The notes under the pieces were generated by a model. That model saw nothing but the letters and a program-made list of their open reading frames with translations. It was not told the DNA's origin and searched no databases. Shown here piece by piece: positions 17,801 through 27,357 of a DNA stretch of 64,000 nucleotides (the stretch's first letter is position 1; each line of letters starts with the position of its first letter). Both the position numbers and the translations under genes were made by a program. The DNA is taken from the NCBI GenBank assembly GCA_903882875.1, contig CAIRYQ010000047.1, positions 1-64,000 on the forward strand. Direction: 5' to 3'. This stretch comes from an uncultured Spartobacteria bacterium. Its GTDB lineage: Bacteria > Verrucomicrobiota > Verrucomicrobiia > Chthoniobacterales > Chthoniobacteraceae.

Positions 17801-20800
17801 CCACCCTCGTACCTGCCGTATAGATGGTGGCAAACTGGTTCAACAATCGCACGTCGCGACCTGCGGAGATTGTGATGTCGCCCGAGCCGGTGCGGATGAC
17901 CTGATAGCGGGTCGCGACGATGCTGCTCGTCGTGGCATTGACCCCGGTTGTGAAAACATTGGTTCCGTAATCCTTCCCGAGCAGCAGCGAGCCGAAAGGC
18001 ACGTGCGTGACAGGATCCACCAACTGGCTGAGCGGGAGCACGCGCGTGAAATCCGCCGCGGCAAGATCCGCGCCGGAGACGATGCGATAAGAATATGACT
18101 GCGCGTTCGCAGGCAGCAGCGAGTTCTGCCCGAGCAACATGGAATTGTAGGCGCTCAAGATAACATCGGCAGTTGCCGTGGCGGTGACGACCGGGGCGGT
18201 CCCCGATGCAAAGTTTAGCTGAGTTCCCGTGGGCACTGTGGCCGATGCCGAACTCACAATGGTGACTTGGTTCCCACTGACTGCTGCCACGACAGTGTTG
18301 GCCGGCAAGCTTCCACCGGTCACAGACTGTCCGACTTGCACGACGCCTGTCGCGTTCGCCAGCGTGATGACGTTAGTCGCGAAGCCGTCGCTAAGCATGT
18401 TGTAGAAAACGACGTCTTTTGCGGCGCGCAGCGTGAGCACGCCGGGTGCGTTGTTGGTACCGTAGCGGAAAGTTGAGAGGTTCCAGTCACTCGTCGCCGT
18501 CGAGTTTATGGCACCCAGCGTGATGTTTCCTGTGAGGTTGATGATTTCCGCGCCGGGCTCGACGACAACCGCGCCGTTGCCGGGAAGCAGACGGTTCGCA
18601 ATCGCCACCGAGTTGCCGCCAAAGAGCTGTCCATTCGCGTACACACTGCCCTGCACATTGACGCCCGCCCCGATGTTGCCGCCCGCGGCCTGGATGCTGC
18701 CGCTGTTGGTCAGTTGCCCGCCCTGCTGGAGATTGAAAAGCTGGTAGCCTTCCACCCTGATGAGCGAAGCCCCCGTGATCGTCCCTCCGATCGGCAGGAT
18801 CTGCAAATCAGTGTTGCCCGCGGTCTGCGGGGCGCGCAGGTGCAGCGTGCCGGTGAAATGCCCGAGCGCCGCATCCGCCGCAGGCGTGGTCGCCGCCGCG
18901 ACAGTAAGGTTGATGCTGGAGCCGGACTGGATGTCCAACTGCGGCCCGGCTCCGAGCGCGAGGTTGGAAAATGAACCGTTCGTGGAAGAACCCGCCTCCA
19001 GCGAAATCGCACCTCCCTTGCCCGCATCGTTGAATTGCTGCGCCGCGACATTCAACACCGCGCCCTTGTCTCCGGGCGCAGTGGCTCCCTCGAGGATCAC
19101 GCTGCCGCTCGCAATCAGGTTAATCGTGCCGCCAGTCACGCCGGAGGCGTCAATGGAGCCGCCATTCTTGGCGACGGCAATCGATCCCTGATCCGCCGAC
19201 AGGCTGAAGGTCTGCGCCGTCGCGAGACCGTCCACCACGACATCTCCGCTGCGGATACGGAACGTGCGCGAGGAGAAAAACTGCCCTGTGTTCAACGCAT
19301 CATTGATCGGCTTCAGACTCTGCACCGCGGAAGATCCGGTGAGCGGGATGGATGAGACATCGATCGAGAAACTGCCGGCGTTTCCGTTCGCGCCCGCGCT
19401 GCCAAAAAGCGTGTTCGCCGCCAAGATGAAACTCCCGCCGGCAGTGATCGAGAGCGTGCCCGCATTGCCACCACCGGGATTTGCCGAGACACGCAGCGCG
19501 CTGCCGGATTGTACCGTGACATCGCCAGTTGCACCGAGCGTGATTTGCCCGCCATTCGTGTAATTGACCGAATCAAAAATCGCCTCGGCCGATCCACCGA
19601 CATCAAGGGTGCCGCCGACAGTGAGATCCCCCGCCGTGGCCTGCATGGCAAGAGTCCCGCTCGGGAGAAGAATCGCCGTGTTCGCAGTCACACTCGTGCC
19701 CGTAAACGAAAAATTCGCACCGAGCCCGCCAGCCGTAGGCGTGCCCGCGGCGCCCGGCGAAACCAGCGCGAGCGCACCACCGGCGGCGAGCGTCCGGCTT
19801 GTAGCCGCGGCCCCCGTGATGAAAGGCGTGGCGATGGTCAGCGCACCCTGCGTCACAGTCGCGCCGGACGCGGATGAGATCACACTCGAAGACGCGTTGA
19901 ACTGAACATTCGAGTAGCCATCAACCGCAAGCGTGCCCGTTCCCAGTTGAATGGTGGCGGCACCGAATGAAAGCGTGCCCGACGGGGTGGCTGCGCCGGG
20001 GCCCGGCGATGTGCCGCCCGCGCTGTTGTCGAGCAGCATATTTTGCGCGGCAATGCTCACGCTTCCCCCAAGGCCGGAATCCATCCGGCGAATCTCGGCT
20101 GCATGGATCTGAAGGTTCTCCAGCGCCGCCGAACCCACGGTCCCGCTACCATAGACATCCACAGACGAGTAACTGAGCAATGAAAGCGTCTGGGCGGACT
20201 GAAGGCTCTGCACCGCAGGCCCTGCGAGCACCAGACCTCCGTTATTGGTCTGCAACGGGCCAGCATTGGTGAGCTGGATGCTGATTTGTCCGCTGTCGAG
20301 GGTGATCGCGGTGGCGCTCAGTCTTGCCGTCGGGTCGAGGCTCGTCGCCGACGTCGAATCGAGAATGACGCTCCGGCCGGAGATGCGCGTAGCTTTTCCA
20401 ACCGTCTCCAAAGGCATCGTCGCCGAGTTCACACCGATGCGGCTGATGCTTGCCAAAGGATCGGTGCTCACACGCAGAAGGACGCCATTGCCACTTCCGG
20501 GTACCGGATTGCCGCTTGCATCGTATGTGCCGAATGTGAGCGGCTGCGCAATGGAGGAAGAAACGCCGACCGCGGAAATCTGCGAGCCATCCGTGACCGT
20601 GATGGATTGCGTCGCGGCAAGAATCACATCCGTGCCGGCCAGCACGCCACCCGCATTGCTCACCGTGATATTGCCGGTGCTGACTTTCACGGATGTGGAA
20701 TCCCCATTCGTGGTCCGCGCGCCGCCTATGAGCAAACTCTCCGCACCGAACGAAGTCAGTTCCGAGGAATCCAACACGACCACACCCGCGCCTGCGGTTG

Positions 20801-23800
20801 CCCCAGGGCCGCCGATGAAAATGTTGAGCGCGCTGCTGATATCCACCACCCCGCCTCGGCTGCCTGCCGGTGCCTCCGCAAAAACAGACCCTCGAAGGGT
20901 CACCGCCTGACTGGCGCTGAGCACGAGGAACCCCGCGTCCCCTGGCAGCCGGTTGAGCACCGCATTATTCGCCGCCGCGCTCTGGGTGAAAAACGTGTTG
21001 CCATAATAGTCTTCATACTGGGCCGATTGCCGCATCACGCTCCCCGAGGCAACATAATAACTGCCAAGGACAGACGGGGCGGTCCCGGATTGGCGCAACG
21101 CGTTAAAGGCGTATCCGGACATCAGACTGCCTCCCGATGGGAGTGCAAGTGTCCCGACAGGGGTGCCGCCCTGAGGTGTAACCAGATAGGCTCCGGCGAG
21201 CAGGGCATAGCGTGAAGGGAGCAGAGTATAAGTCCCCGCGGCCAGTCCGCCTCCTCCGGAAAGATAGACCGAATCACCCACGTTCAGGTTGCTGTTCACG
21301 TATCCGGGATCCGAGCCGAGGTTCGTCGTGATCGGCTGGGTACTGAAAGGGGCGTATGGGGCATAACTTGCCGAATAGCCCGGAATGACTGCAAAGTTTC
21401 CATTCGAAGCCAGAATATCCGATGATCCGCCCAGCCCTGATACCCACTGATAGGCATACACATCGCCACCTCCCTGAATATTCAGGACGGAACCGGGCCG
21501 TGTAACGACACTTAGCGCGGAGACCGTTATCCCCTTTCCGCCAAGTCCGCTCAGTGTGATGTCCGTGCCAAAAGGATCGATCCATGAGGTTCCGTTCAGA
21601 TTCGTGCCGTAGGGCACAATGATCGCCCTCCCCGTGCTCGGATCCACAGCGGAGACGGACGTGACGCTGCCAGGCTGGAGTGTCACTTGCTGCGTCACCG
21701 GAATTGTAGCAGTCCCCCCCGCGATCAGATCCGTCGGCGTGGAGGATGCCGTGCCATCCCATCCGATGTTAATGGATCCGAACGGAGCGCGGAGGACGCC
21801 TCCCTGATTAATGACGGAGCCGTAGATGTTTAACTGACCACCCGCCGACAACGGCAGTTGAGATGTGCTGGATCCCGCGATGGTTACGGTTCCCATCTGC
21901 GACTTTCCACCGGCGGTATAGTCGTAGGCGAAAATGTTGAAAGATACGGCGGTGGGCGGGTAAATCTGGTTCGCCGTCAGTGATATCTTGCCAGCGAAGT
22001 CCAAAGTCCCGTTGCCGCGGATGTCACCATTGGCGGCGACCAGGTTCACTGTGCCAAATCCCTGCAAGGAAAGATTGCCAATGTCAATCAGGCGTCCTTG
22101 CACGTTCAGCACTCCGGCACCGTAACTTGGGGGGAAATTGATTGCTCCCGAGCCCGTGGGGAATGCACCGACCACCTGGCTGGGCAAGACTGGCGGCTGG
22201 AAACCGGTCCCGAGCACGACGTAAGGTGCGACGAGATTCACAGTCGAATCTCCAAACAAAACACCACCGGATCCCGCAGCAATGCTGCGATTCGCTACCA
22301 ATGTGACCGGCCCGGAAAACTGAACCGTCCCATTCAGCGTCAGATTGTCAAAACCGTGCCCATTGAAAATATCCGCCGCAAAATAGCCCTGACCGGCAAA
22401 CGGATTCCCCGTCTTGTCCAACACCTGATGTCCGACCGCCATTCCTCCGGCTGGATAGAATGGAACGGAGATTGTGGGTCCGCGCTGGATGATGAGCAGA
22501 CTAACATCCAGCGGAGTCAGTTGGACTTGTGAGTTTGGTTCTTGATAGATGCCCGATTGGACGATGAGGCTGCCTCCATTAGCACTCGTTCCGCCTGGCG
22601 TGCCGAGCAGCGTCCCGTCCATGAACAGTTCCTGCTTGCCCTTGAGGCTAATAACGCCGCCATTGCTTTCGATGCGGGTCGCCACCACCCTCGAACCACG
22701 AAAGGAACCCTGAAGCGTACCGCCAAAAGAAGTGGCCGTCGGTGCGATGTCCAAGATTCCGCTTGCACCGGAAACATCAATCACGGAGCCGGCTTCCCCG
22801 ACAATGTTCCCGGAAAGAGTGATGTTCCCGCCGTTCAGCACGATTCCAGTCCGGTGATTCCTGGGGTCTGGCGTCAGAATTGTTATCCCGGCCGTGGACA
22901 GGACACTCATCGGCCCGAGATCGATATTTGGCAGCACCTGCCCGACGGTAATCGCCAGCGTCCCGGACAGAAAGCCTGCCTGAACCGTAATGTTCCCTCC
23001 TGGTGCGATGATAGAGCCGAGCACGGTGACCGTATTGCCCGACAGCGTAATGTTTCCCTCCGGATCCGTGCGAATTAGTGCTCCTTTCTGAATGACCGTG
23101 TCGCCCTCGGCGAGGATATTGTTGGCATTGTCTGGGTCGCTTTGGCCGATCGATTTGAGCGTAATGTTCACCGGCGTCCGGACTCCGGCGTCCGGCAGGA
23201 CTTCCTTGAAGCCAACCGATGTCGTGCCGTTCCAATACGGGTAAGCGATGCGGCGAAATGCGACAGGGGTCACTTGCGCACCGGCCGTCACAAGCACGCC
23301 CGGAATGGACTGGCCGACACCCGTCCCTATGCCAATCCCGGTGAGCGAATATTTGGTGAATCCGCCTTGTGAGAAAAAATCGGGCGAGAGGACCAGAGTG
23401 CTGGAATTGGCTGAACTGCCTCCGATCTGAATCGCCGGGGCGAGAATATTGAGCGTTCCCCCCACTCCGCCGGAAAATCCGGCCAGTGCGGCCCCCAAGG
23501 TCAGGCTGCCGCCAAGGACCGACGGGATATTCAGATCCCGTGCTCCCGAAATGGACAGGGTGCCGCCGGTGCCATAAGATTGCTTTCCCGTCGCACTCAG
23601 ATACACGCCGCCGGAAACATCAACCAATGCGCCGGTGGACAACACGGTTTTGTAACCATTGATCGCAATCGTGCCACCCGAGTTGATAAGCGGCAGGTAA
23701 TCCCCAGCCTGCATGCCCGGACGATCGTCGGTGACCAGACCTGCCGTCGAGATGCTCCCTGTCGGGCCGAGGTAAAACAGTCCCCTGCCGACATTGGGCG

Positions 23801-26606
23801 GATAGACGGCCCCGTTTGTGTTCGCATCAAATGCCTGTTGAATGGTCAGATTATAGGCGTCGAATTCAATGGCTCCTCCCGGTGCGCTGACACTGCCATT
23901 CACGTAGATATTGGCCGCCTTGATTGTGATGCCGGGCATCACGACCGGGCCCGTCACAGGCACTGCCTTCGGCTCAGGCAGGGTCGCCAGTGACACACCT
24001 GATGGAACTGTCACGTTGCCGTCGTTGTTCTCAATGTAGAGACTTCCGAACCCGCCTGTCGTGGTCAGTGTGGACGAAAGCAACACCGTGGCGGTGCGCT
24101 CGGGTCGCAGAGGAAGCGGCGCACCCGAGGAATCCAGCTTGAACGCATACGCCGCAGGCAGGGCCGTCGAATCATCAAAGATGATATTTGGAGGAGTAGG
24201 TGAAAGATTCGCACCATTCGCATTTGAGGAATCCTGCGTTTTGAATATCAGCGAAAGCGACGAGAAGAATGGGACTGTGGTTTGTGGCTGCCTCTGCTTC
24301 GGCCCGGCAACCGTGGTGCCCAGCAATGTGCCATCAAGCGCCATGCCGGGGGCGAATATCGTGACCTGTCCGCCATTACCGCCAAATATGTAACCTTGCT
24401 CATAGTGGGAACCGGTCGGGGCAAGTGGGCTTGCGAATTTGTTCGTGATGGACCATTTCGGGTGTGTGTCGGCAAACTGGCCCGTAAAAATGCCCGAATA
24501 GATGCGATCCGGCGTCGCCTGGGAGATGTCAACAATCTGTCCCCCGGAAATCAGCCGGGTCGTCTGAACCGTGGCACCCTGATAGTTGATCCATCCGCCT
24601 GAGACATCTATTTTCGATCCCGGTTGCATGACAACCGAGCCGCCTGCGTTCAACGTGACCGTGCCCCCGTTCGTCGTCAGTTCGCCCACCGTGTGGGCCA
24701 CGAGATTCGCATATCCTTGAAGGTCGCCGATGGGGCTGCCAATCCAACTAACCCCGTCATAGACACCAGTATCCCGGATGTCCACCGTCACAGTCTGCCC
24801 GCGCAATGCACCATTTCTCTGCAGCGGGGAATTTGCGAGTTCAGCGCCGCGCAGTTGCACTTGAATAATATTCTCCGTGACCGATGCGGCAACATCAACC
24901 GAACCCGCGGCATTGATCAGCGCGCCGGAATCCAAATAGACCTGACCCGAGGTATAGGCGAAATAATCTGCACCAGAGTTTTGCTTCCAGATACCGGAAC
25001 TGAGGCTGATCATCGCATTCGGCGCGAGAATGGTGGAGTTTGGGGCAAGGTAAATGGCCTGGCCCTGAATTTTCACCAGGGACTGCAAAGCGAGCATGGA
25101 TCCGGTTACAGTATCGGTGCTCGCCATCTCGGGAAGGATCTGCATCGCACTTCCCGGGCCCAGCGTGACAGTGCCGGAAGCCTGTGGGAGAAAAAGATAA
25201 GGACCCAACGATTGAAGTCCACCGTTGCTCGCGTTACTGCTCGGGTTGCTGGAAAGCACATTACTCACCGCGTTGTAGTCCGCAAAAAGGCTGATGGATC
25301 CGTTCAGCGAAACTGACGTGGTGCTGTTGATCACACCGAGCTGGTTCACATTTTTGCCCGTCATGGTGACGTTCGCCCGAGGCGCATCAATCAGTCCGGA
25401 ATTCGTCGCCGTCCCGCTCGTAGCATCCACAGCACCCACATACACATCCAGTCCGCGCACCGACGCATCCGAGGAGGAGTGCGGCGCAAATCCCACCTGC
25501 TGGCCGCTGGCGATGATCGTCTGGCCGTCCGGTGTCGCAATGGTTCCGGCATTGGTAACATTCGGGCCGACCAACGCGATCCGCCCGCCCGTGTGATCCG
25601 CCGTCGTCGGCGAGGACAACTGAGCCCCCGCCTGCACGGTGACATCGCCCGACTGTCCATTTGGCGCAGCCGGCGGAGTAAATCCCGGCGTCCCATTGCT
25701 GCCAGGAAGCTGCGGCAATGACGTGAAAAGAAACTGCGAGTCCGGATTGTTCAGCAGCCCGCGGCTGATCAGGTTCTCATTGATCGGCAGCGAAGACGCC
25801 ACAAGCGCGTGCGTGTTCACCTGCGACGAGCCGCCGAAGATGATGCCGTTCTGGTTGATCACATACACCTGCCCCTGTGCCGTGATCGATCCGAGAATCT
25901 GCGACGGCACGCCCGATGGATCGGTGATCTTGTTGAACGCGATCCACTGGTTTGCGTTCGCGCCGCCCGCACTTTGATCAAAAGCGACCGTCGTCTGCTT
26001 GCCGATGTTGAACTGGTTCCAGTTCAGCACCGCCTGCTGCGAAGTCTGCTGGATGTTGACCGTCGTCGTTCCGCCGGAAGATCCGCCGGATGTCTGCGTG
26101 AGCCCGCCGACGCCCGTCCACGATGGCGGCACCACGAACGAGCCGGTCTTCGCGCCCGCAGCGGGCAGGCCCGAATCGGGCACCAGTCCACCGGCGACAA
26201 TTCCATTCGGCACATTCGGCAACTGCAACGCCTTGTTGTTCGGGTTCACGCCGAGGTTGTTCGGCCCCGCGATTGCCGCTGCGCGTGCGGCGGTCTGCAT
26301 GGCCTGCACCGATTGCAGTGCGCGAGTCGTACGCGCCATCGCGTCGAGCGCATTCGCGCGCGCCTGCGAGGCGATCGCGCCGCTCGATGCACCGGTTGCG
26401 ATTCCCTGCGCGGACGGAATGGTCCCACTGCCGGGCCGGAGAATGTCGCGTCCATGCGCCGTGACCGTTGCAGCCAGCGCGACGCATACTCCAAGCGCCG
26501 CGGAAAAACGAAACGGGCAGCGCGAGAACTTCCGCCCGCGTGCAGTCGCCAGAGCACGGATTTTCAGATTGGGATGCTGCGTGCGTTTCGGGCGGTTCGG
26601 GTTCAT
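14889..26606 (-). CDS. giant filamentous haemagglutinin-type TpsA exoprotein
   Basis: The 3905-residue product has a long basic N-terminus and hydrophobic core (residues 1-51, cut near TVTAHG), resembling the extended signal peptides of TPS exoproteins. Residues about 160-380 form the TPS secretion domain (haemagg_act): QQAVLNWNQFNIGKQTTVAF, ITAQGQVYVINQNGIIFGG and the segment VNTHALVASSL. The remainder is a repetitive beta-helix rich in Gly/Ser/Thr/Asn. The last ~440 residues match DUF3739, the C-terminal domain of a family of filamentous haemagglutinin-like outer membrane proteins. I see no CdiA pretoxin or VENN motif and no neighbouring immunity gene, so contact-dependent inhibition is unlikely; a surface adhesin or fibre is more probable. 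Its TpsB partner is encoded at the head of the same convoy (32889-34577). Confidence 0.92.
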   Translation of the reverse strand: MNPNRPKRTQHPNLKIRALATARGRKFSRCPFRFSAALGVCVALAATVTAHGRDILRPGSGTIPSAQGIATGASSGAIASQARANALDAMARTTRALQSVQAMQTAARAAAIAGPNNLGVNPNNKALQLPNVPNGIVAGGLVPDSGLPAAGAKTGSFVVPPSWTGVGGLTQTSGGSSGGTTTVNIQQTSQQAVLNWNQFNIGKQTTVAFDQSAGGANANQWIAFNKITDPSGVPSQILGSITAQGQVYVINQNGIIFGGSSQVNTHALVASSLPINENLISRGLLNNPDSQFLFTSLPQLPGSNGTPGFTPPAAPNGQSGDVTVQAGAQLSSPTTADHTGGRIALVGPNVTNAGTIATPDGQTIIASGQQVGFAPHSSSDASVRGLDVYVGAVDATSGTATNSGLIDAPRANVTMTGKNVNQLGVINSTTSVSLNGSISLFADYNAVSNVLSSNPSSNASNGGLQSLGPYLFLPQASGTVTLGPGSAMQILPEMASTDTVTGSMLALQSLVKIQGQAIYLAPNSTILAPNAMISLSSGIWKQNSGADYFAYTSGQVYLDSGALINAAGSVDVAASVTENIIQVQLRGAELANSPLQRNGALRGQTVTVDIRDTGVYDGVSWIGSPIGDLQGYANLVAHTVGELTTNGGTVTLNAGGSVVMQPGSKIDVSGGWINYQGATVQTTRLISGGQIVDISQATPDRIYSGIFTGQFADTHPKWSITNKFASPLAPTGSHYEQGYIFGGNGGQVTIFAPGMALDGTLLGTTVAGPKQRQPQTTVPFFSSLSLIFKTQDSSNANGANLSPTPPNIIFDDSTALPAAYAFKLDSSGAPLPLRPERTATVLLSSTLTTTGGFGSLYIENNDGNVTVPSGVSLATLPEPKAVPVTGPVVMPGITIKAANIYVNGSVSAPGGAIEFDAYNLTIQQAFDANTNGAVYPPNVGRGLFYLGPTGSISTAGLVTDDRPGMQAGDYLPLINSGGTIAINGYKTVLSTGALVDVSGGVYLSATGKQSYGTGGTLSISGARDLNIPSVLGGSLTLGAALAGFSGGVGGTLNILAPAIQIGGSSANSSTLVLSPDFFSQGGFTKYSLTGIGIGTGVGQSIPGVLVTAGAQVTPVAFRRIAYPYWNGTTSVGFKEVLPDAGVRTPVNITLKSIGQSDPDNANNILAEGDTVIQKGALIRTDPEGNITLSGNTVTVLGSIIAPGGNITVQAGFLSGTLAITVGQVLPNIDLGPMSVLSTAGITILTPDPRNHRTGIVLNGGNITLSGNIVGEAGSVIDVSGASGILDIAPTATSFGGTLQGSFRGSRVVATRIESNGGVISLKGKQELFMDGTLLGTPGGTSANGGSLIVQSGIYQEPNSQVQLTPLDVSLLIIQRGPTISVPFYPAGGMAVGHQVLDKTGNPFAGQGYFAADIFNGHGFDNLTLNGTVQFSGPVTLVANRSIAAGSGGVLFGDSTVNLVAPYVVLGTGFQPPVLPSQVVGAFPTGSGAINFPPSYGAGVLNVQGRLIDIGNLSLQGFGTVNLVAANGDIRGNGTLDFAGKISLTANQIYPPTAVSFNIFAYDYTAGGKSQMGTVTIAGSSTSQLPLSAGGQLNIYGSVINQGGVLRAPFGSINIGWDGTASSTPTDLIAGGTATIPVTQQVTLQPGSVTSVSAVDPSTGRAIIVPYGTNLNGTSWIDPFGTDITLSGLGGKGITVSALSVVTRPGSVLNIQGGGDVYAYQWVSGLGGSSDILASNGNFAVIPGYSASYAPYAPFSTQPITTNLGSDPGYVNSNLNVGDSVYLSGGGGLAAGTYTLLPSRYALLAGAYLVTPQGGTPVGTLALPSGGSLMSGYAFNALRQSGTAPSVLGSYYVASGSVMRQSAQYEDYYGNTFFTQSAAANNAVLNRLPGDAGFLVLSASQAVTLRGSVFAEAPAGSRGGVVDISSALNIFIGGPGATAGAGVVVLDSSELTSFGAESLLIGGARTTNGDSTSVKVSTGNITVSNAGGVLAGTDVILAATQSITVTDGSQISAVGVSSSIAQPLTFGTYDASGNPVPGSGNGVLLRVSTDPLASISRIGVNSATMPLETVGKATRISGRSVILDSTSATSLDPTARLSATAITLDSGQISIQLTNAGPLQTNNGGLVLAGPAVQSLQSAQTLSLLSYSSVDVYGSGTVGSAALENLQIHAAEIRRMDSGLGGSVSIAAQNMLLDNSAGGTSPGPGAATPSGTLSFGAATIQLGTGTLAVDGYSNVQFNASSSVISSASGATVTQGALTIATPFITGAAATSRTLAAGGALALVSPGAAGTPTAGGLGANFSFTGTSVTANTAILLPSGTLAMQATAGDLTVGGTLDVGGSAEAIFDSVNYTNGGQITLGATGDVTVQSGSALRVSANPGGGNAGTLSITAGGSFILAANTLFGSAGANGNAGSFSIDVSSIPLTGSSAVQSLKPINDALNTGQFFSSRTFRIRSGDVVVDGLATAQTFSLSADQGSIAVAKNGGSIDASGVTGGTINLIASGSVILEGATAPGDKGAVLNVAAQQFNDAGKGGAISLEAGSSTNGSFSNLALGAGPQLDIQSGSSINLTVAAATTPAADAALGHFTGTLHLRAPQTAGNTDLQILPIGGTITGASLIRVEGYQLFNLQQGGQLTNSGSIQAAGGNIGAGVNVQGSVYANGQLFGGNSVAIANRLLPGNGAVVVEPGAEIINLTGNITLGAINSTATSDWNLSTFRYGTNNAPGVLTLRAAKDVVFYNMLSDGFATNVITLANATGVVQVGQSVTGGSLPANTVVAAVSGNQVTIVSSASATVPTGTQLNFASGTAPVVTATATADVILSAYNSMLLGQNSLLPANAQSYSYRIVSGADLAAADFTRVLPLSQLVDPVTHVPFGSLLLGKDYGTNVFTTGVNATTSSIVATRYQVIRTGSGDITISAGRDVRLLNQFATIYTAGTRVGDPTMGGTFDVPTLSTNGGASSLGAIQEPTPYAAQYSMAGGNVAITAQDDIAHKTVLNGVLLDDSSKELPINWLDRRGWVAADGTFGSAKFGGTTTTIASTTWWTDFSNFFEGVGTLGGGNLTMSAGHDVSNVDGVVATNARMPKGTPNAASLLELGGGDLAVRAGNNINAGVYYVERGNGILSAGGQILTNSTRAPSPALVNGSTAPISPLSWLPTTLFLGKGSLDVSANGNVLLGPVSNAFLLPEGYNNAFWYKTYFSTYAASDAVNVTSVGGSVTVRTTAVAPNNSTGATPPATPLLLSWLTYVSLLNNATPTASLSYYQPWLRLDETDVRPFATLVTLMPPTLKATALSGDINLVGNLTLSPSPTGNVELAATGSINGLQPDGFAKPLNTVFNTWAPSTINLSDADPSRLPGITSPLAYRSAIIGNANAISQNSSTNSLTFLQSVDLLFEETGSFTGTNAVLQTKQALHAPGILHASDANPLLLYAESGDISGVTLFSGKEARIVSGKDIADFAFYIQNTTSNDITLVSAARDIIAYDPTAALRTAATSGTNILTGGNQTPLAGDIQISGPGAVEVLAGRNLTAGIGPNNADGTGVGITSIGDQRNPYLPSTGAQIIAGAGISYSLPDFSNFISLFLDPSTGGASASRYLPDLAGILGIPGASDTDTWAAYNKLAKPQRELLTLDTFYLVLRDAGRDYNDPSSAGYKSYSAGFAAISALFPGNTVGNIDLTSREIKTQNGGGILLLAPGGKVIVGIDLAGNQALDQGILTEAGGGISIFAKGNVDVGTSRIFTLRGGDEVIWSSTGNIAAGASSKTVQSAPPTRVIVDPQSGDVKTDISGLATGGGIGVLASVAGVAPGSVDLVAPGGVIDAGDAGIRSTGKLNVAATQILNASNIQASGGSTGTPTVSVSAPNLGSVAASSSQAAATSSNNDPTRQATGGSTPPPKDEPPSVFTVEVLGYGGGEG

Positions 26607-26631
26607 GTGCAGAAATGCTCTTGCCGGAAAA

Positions 26632-27354
26632 TCAGTCTTTCGGGCGCTTTGTCTCGGACGGCGCGGCGTTGGATTTCTTCGACGGCTCTTGTGAAGATTT
26701 CGCGACAGGGGTTCCGCCCACCGCCTTGATTCGCTGTTCGGCGAGCTTGCCGCCGTACTCCTCGCTCAGTGTCTCCAGCCTCGCGCGCGTGATGCCCACG
26801 AACGGCTCGCGCGACGTGATCGCCGTGCCGAATCCGAACTTCGCGTAACGCGTGAGTATCTCGTTCCCAAGCTCAAACATCTTCCCGTTCTTCACGCGCT
26901 GATCCGCGACGACGCGCTTGAGTTGCACTGCCTCGGCCGCGAGCTTGTCACGCTCTCCTTCGGTCTTCTTCGCGAGCTGCGCGGCTTTCGATCCAAATTC
27001 GGTCGCCTTCGCCAGCTCCGCTTTCGTCTGCTTGATCTCGGCATCCTTCGCCGCGATTTCCCCGCTCATCCGCTCGCCGTCCTTCTTCGCCTTCTCAGCC
27101 TCCGTGGCGAGATCCTTGCCGAGCGTCACAATGGCTGCCTCGCTCTTTTTCATCTTTTCCTCGAGCGCGGCCTTGTCCGCAGCAAGCGTGGCCTTGTCCG
27201 TTTCGGCCGTCCTCAGTTGCAAGGTCAGGGATTTGATCTGCTCGCGCAGTCGCGATTCGACGGACGGCGCATTCTGCGCGGCCACGGGTGCGGTCATCAG
27301 CGCGACCGCGACAAAAAGGATCGTTGCGAAAATTGCGTGGGGCTTTGTCGTCAT
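26632..27354 (-). CDS. periplasmic coiled-coil protein of the TPS/Ton operon
   Basis: A 240-residue protein with a cleavable signal peptide (1-26, ...TAPVAAQ). Residues about 30-150 form a long continuous coiled coil of Lys/Glu/Ala heptads with no proline. A conserved-looking globular patch follows at 160-195 (GNEILTRYAKFGFGTAITSR EPFVGITRAR), then a charged low-complexity tail. It starts 3 bases after the porin stop and ends 25 bases before tpsA. Ton systems of other bacteria often include a periplasmic coiled-coil DUF3450 protein beside ExbB; this one occupies a similar niche but I cannot assign it to that family. A role bridging the Ton motor and the outer-membrane partners is inference. 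Confidence 0.8.
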   Translation of the reverse strand: MTTKPHAIFATILFVAVALMTAPVAAQNAPSVESRLREQIKSLTLQLRTAETDKATLAADKAALEEKMKKSEAAIVTLGKDLATEAEKAKKDGERMSGEIAAKDAEIKQTKAELAKATEFGSKAAQLAKKTEGERDKLAAEAVQLKRVVADQRVKNGKMFELGNEILTRYAKFGFGTAITSREPFVGITRARLETLSEEYGGKLAEQRIKAVGGTPVAKSSQEPSKKSNAAPSETKRPKD

Positions 27355-27357
27355 GGC

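Noticed and set aside
14889-26606. tpsA as a contact-dependent inhibition (CdiA) toxin
   Set aside because: No VENN/pretoxin region is seen and no small immunity-type gene follows; the C-terminus is DUF3739.
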